This document shows, piece after piece, positions 61,885 through 64,000 of a stretch of DNA of 64,000 nucleotides. The translations under genes and the position numbers were made by a program. Origin of the DNA: Flavobacterium aeripolare (lineage in GTDB: Bacteria; Bacteroidota; Bacteroidia; Flavobacteriales; Flavobacteriaceae); assembly GCF_013294025.1 (NCBI RefSeq), contig NZ_JABSNL010000002.1:1-64000 (forward strand), read 5' to 3'. Within the stretch, counting starts at the first letter, position 1. Each line of letters opens with the position of its first letter. The notes beneath the pieces were generated by a model, which was not told where the DNA came from, made no database searches, and saw nothing but the letters and a program-made list of their open reading frames with translations.

Positions 61885-64000
61885 TTAGAATTTTACGTTT
61901 AGTGAGAAAATAATAGATTTAGTATTAGGACTGTTGAAGTACTGTAAACCTCTACCGTTAGATCCACCTGTTAAGTTTGTTTCAGGATCTTGACCTAGAG
62001 TCTTGTCTTCAGTCCATAACCATAGATTTCTTCCCGTAAGTGAGAATGTCATAGACTGTATTCCCGCCTTGTCTAAAAATGTAGTATTTGGCAAACGGTA
62101 TGCTACAGTTGCTTCTCTAAGTTTTACCCATGTAGCAGACTTAATAAATTGTTCAGATACTGCTCCAAATCCACCACCTAATGCACTATACCATGATTGA
62201 TTAAGTAATCTAGGTCCAGCTCCAAAATCTTTAATATTTCCTCTCACGCTATATGAACCGTCGCTGTTTAACCATCCTTGTGAGATTGCTGTTGCTCCGT
62301 TAGATCCTGTAAGTGCTGTTGCTTCTGCTGCTGTTAAATTAAGGATATTAGCAGTTTCAACTGATTTACCAAAAACATTTAATGCTCCATTAGTTCCATC
62401 CCATAAATCACCACCAACAGACGCATCAAATAATACGTTTAACGATAACCCTTTATATTCGAATGTATTAGTTAAACCTGCTCTAAATTTTGGATTTGGA
62501 TTTCCAATTACTCCTTCAGTAGCTGATGCTACAGGAAAACCTTGTGCATCTAACACTAACTCACCTGAGGCATCTCTGTCCCAACGACCTCCCCATAATA
62601 CTCCTAGTGGTTGATTAAGAACAGCTCTTGATGATGTTCCAGCAAACCCATTAAGTAATATAGATTCTGATCCAGTTAATTTTGTTACCTCATTTTTATT
62701 AGTACCAAAAGTAGCTGCTATATTCCATTTGAAATCTGAATTTTTTAGGATAGCTGCGTCAAAGTCAATTTCTAAACCTTTGTTTGATAGCTGAGCGAAG
62801 TTTCCATAAAGATCACTAACTGATGATGATGGGTTATTTGCTGCTGCAACTAAATTGTCTCTAATAACATCTGTATAGTACGTTACTCCTAAATTCACTC
62901 TATTGAAAAAGCCTAAATCGATTCCAGCTTCATATTGCGTTTTTATCTCTGGTTTTAAACCAGGATTACCTGCCAATGATTCTCTTTCAAATCCACCATT
63001 GTAAGCTGCTGCATCATACGCAGGTCCCCAAGATTCTGTTCCTGTAGCTCCAGTAATGTAAGTGTATCCATTATAGATACCAGGCATAATAGCTACCTGT
63101 CCGTATGTTGCTCTAATTTTACCAAATGTTAAAGTTTCGCTTTTCAAATGATGTGTAAATAAGTAAGATAGTTCAACAGATGGATAAACATATGTCTTTA
63201 AGTTAGGGTCAAGTGCAGATGAAGTTTCTGCTCTGGCTCCTATGTTAGCATTCAAATAGTCTTTGTAATTTAAAGATGTAGATAAAAATGCAGCATTAGT
63301 TTTTGTATTACTTCTATTTAAGTAAGTCGATCTGTTAGCTAACAGTGAGTTAGAATAAACAAATTTAGGAGAATTGATTAAAAAGTTTTTATAATCACCA
63401 CCTCTAAATACAGTGTTTATCTCTGCTGTGTTGATCCCTGCAGTATATTCAAAACGTAAATCATCTGTAAAATTAAAGTTTCCTATCCCTAAAACATCTA
63501 CATTGTATTGTCTGTGTGTTACACCATCTTCTGATGCAAATCCACCTCCACCATTCTCAGAAGAGTATATTGGATACATAGATTGTCTATCATCTGAATA
63601 CCCATCCACATTTGCACGACCAATTAATCTAAATTGATCAGAAAATTGGTGCTCTAGTTGGATACCTGCAATATATCTGTTAACTGTATTTGGATTCTTT
63701 TGTATATCAGTTGACCAGAATGGATTATTGTATATAGGACTTGTTGAAGTTTCAGTGGTACCTAGATCTTTTCTATATGATCTATGGCTTCCAACTGTAG
63801 CAACTCCAGCTGCTGTAAAGTTTGTTCCTAAGAAATCTCTATTGTCAAAATCTGGTGCAGTTCTATATAAACCAAGTAATAATCCACTCGTGTTTGAACC
63901 TTGTTGTACTCTATTTGAATTTGACGTAGAGTAACTCATTTTTCCAGTAAATGTAGTTTTTTCTCCTAATTTGTAAACAGTATTAAAGTCAATGTTTGTT
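61885..64000 (-). CDS. SusC/RagA-family TonB-linked outer membrane protein, C-terminal part
   Basis: The C-terminal 705 or so residues of a TonB-dependent transporter; the frame is open to the window edge at 64000, so the plug domain and signal peptide lie outside. Visible features are the repeated beta-strand pattern, the GLEIDFDAAILKNSDFKWNIAATFGTNKNEV block, RAGLTNTFEYKGLSLNVLFDASVGGDLW and the terminal strand NTKSIIFSLNVKF ending in Phe. SusD follows after 4 bases. Energy is likely from a TonB system such as the one at 13-15 kb. Confidence 0.94.
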   Translation of the reverse strand, partial: TNIDFNTVYKLGEKTTFTGKMSYSTSNSNRVQQGSNTSGLLLGLYRTAPDFDNRDFLGTNFTAAGVATVGSHRSYRKDLGTTETSTSPIYNNPFWSTDIQKNPNTVNRYIAGIQLEHQFSDQFRLIGRANVDGYSDDRQSMYPIYSSENGGGGFASEDGVTHRQYNVDVLGIGNFNFTDDLRFEYTAGINTAEINTVFRGGDYKNFLINSPKFVYSNSLLANRSTYLNRSNTKTNAAFLSTSLNYKDYLNANIGARAETSSALDPNLKTYVYPSVELSYLFTHHLKSETLTFGKIRATYGQVAIMPGIYNGYTYITGATGTESWGPAYDAAAYNGGFERESLAGNPGLKPEIKTQYEAGIDLGFFNRVNLGVTYYTDVIRDNLVAAANNPSSSVSDLYGNFAQLSNKGLEIDFDAAILKNSDFKWNIAATFGTNKNEVTKLTGSESILLNGFAGTSSRAVLNQPLGVLWGGRWDRDASGELVLDAQGFPVASATEGVIGNPNPKFRAGLTNTFEYKGLSLNVLFDASVGGDLWDGTNGALNVFGKSVETANILNLTAAEATALTGSNGATAISQGWLNSDGSYSVRGNIKDFGAGPRLLNQSWYSALGGGFGAVSEQFIKSATWVKLREATVAYRLPNTTFLDKAGIQSMTFSLTGRNLWLWTEDKTLGQDPETNLTGGSNGRGLQYFNSPNTKSIIFSLNVKF

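Overview
The window reads as chromosomal DNA of a Flavobacterium-like member of the Bacteroidota (Flavobacteriaceae). Supporting signs are low GC, Bacteroidota-type promoters (TTG, about 20 bases, then TAnnTTTG), absence of Shine-Dalgarno sites, the gliding/type IX secretion genes gldJ and porV, a SusC/SusD pair, and a single-chain glycine dehydrogenase. It opens in the 3' tail of a 23S rRNA gene, followed by the 5S rRNA gene and its terminator, then about 0.9 kb with no recognisable gene.

Region by region: 1.3-6.1 kb holds murF and gldJ on the minus strand and porV on the plus strand; porU, which I expect between gldJ and porV in this genus, is absent. 6.1-9.5 kb has cytidine deaminase and the E1-alpha and E2 subunits of pyruvate dehydrogenase. 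9.6-20.7 kb carries a glycosyltransferase, miaE, tRNA-Val, an exbB-exbD-tonB-folC run, a Glu/Leu-type dehydrogenase, anmK, an acyl-CoA dehydrogenase, an SDR and a SprT-like protease. 29.9-37.3 kb has an mlaFE-type lipid transporter, a glycosyltransferase, a methyltransferase, a FabH-like enzyme and gcvP. 37.4-43.6 kb has a UbiA-like protein, a five-gene cluster led by a GbsR-type regulator with two matching operators, and an M3 peptidase. 43.8-60.4 kb is housekeeping (purE, purK, hpt, adk, obgE, mpl, radC, rarA, rhomboid). The window ends in a SusC/SusD pair whose susC runs off the right edge.

The most unusual part is 20.68-29.87 kb. Two perfect 37-bp direct copies of one terminator bound about 9.15 kb of AT-rich accessory DNA inserted between the convergent core genes sprT-like and mlaF. 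Inside are two small membrane proteins, a WYL-domain regulator, a decayed HNH-nuclease-like gene, a tightly packed operon of three different dynamin-like GTPases plus a small membrane-anchored protein, and a DUF445 gene cut off exactly at the right-hand repeat. I infer a genomic island carrying a candidate membrane-remodelling (possibly anti-phage) system. No recombinase is visible in it.

Other points of note are two diverged copies of a structured dispersed repeat, a regulator with its operator pair, and four genes whose -7 box ends exactly 4 bases before the ATG, suggesting leaderless mRNAs.
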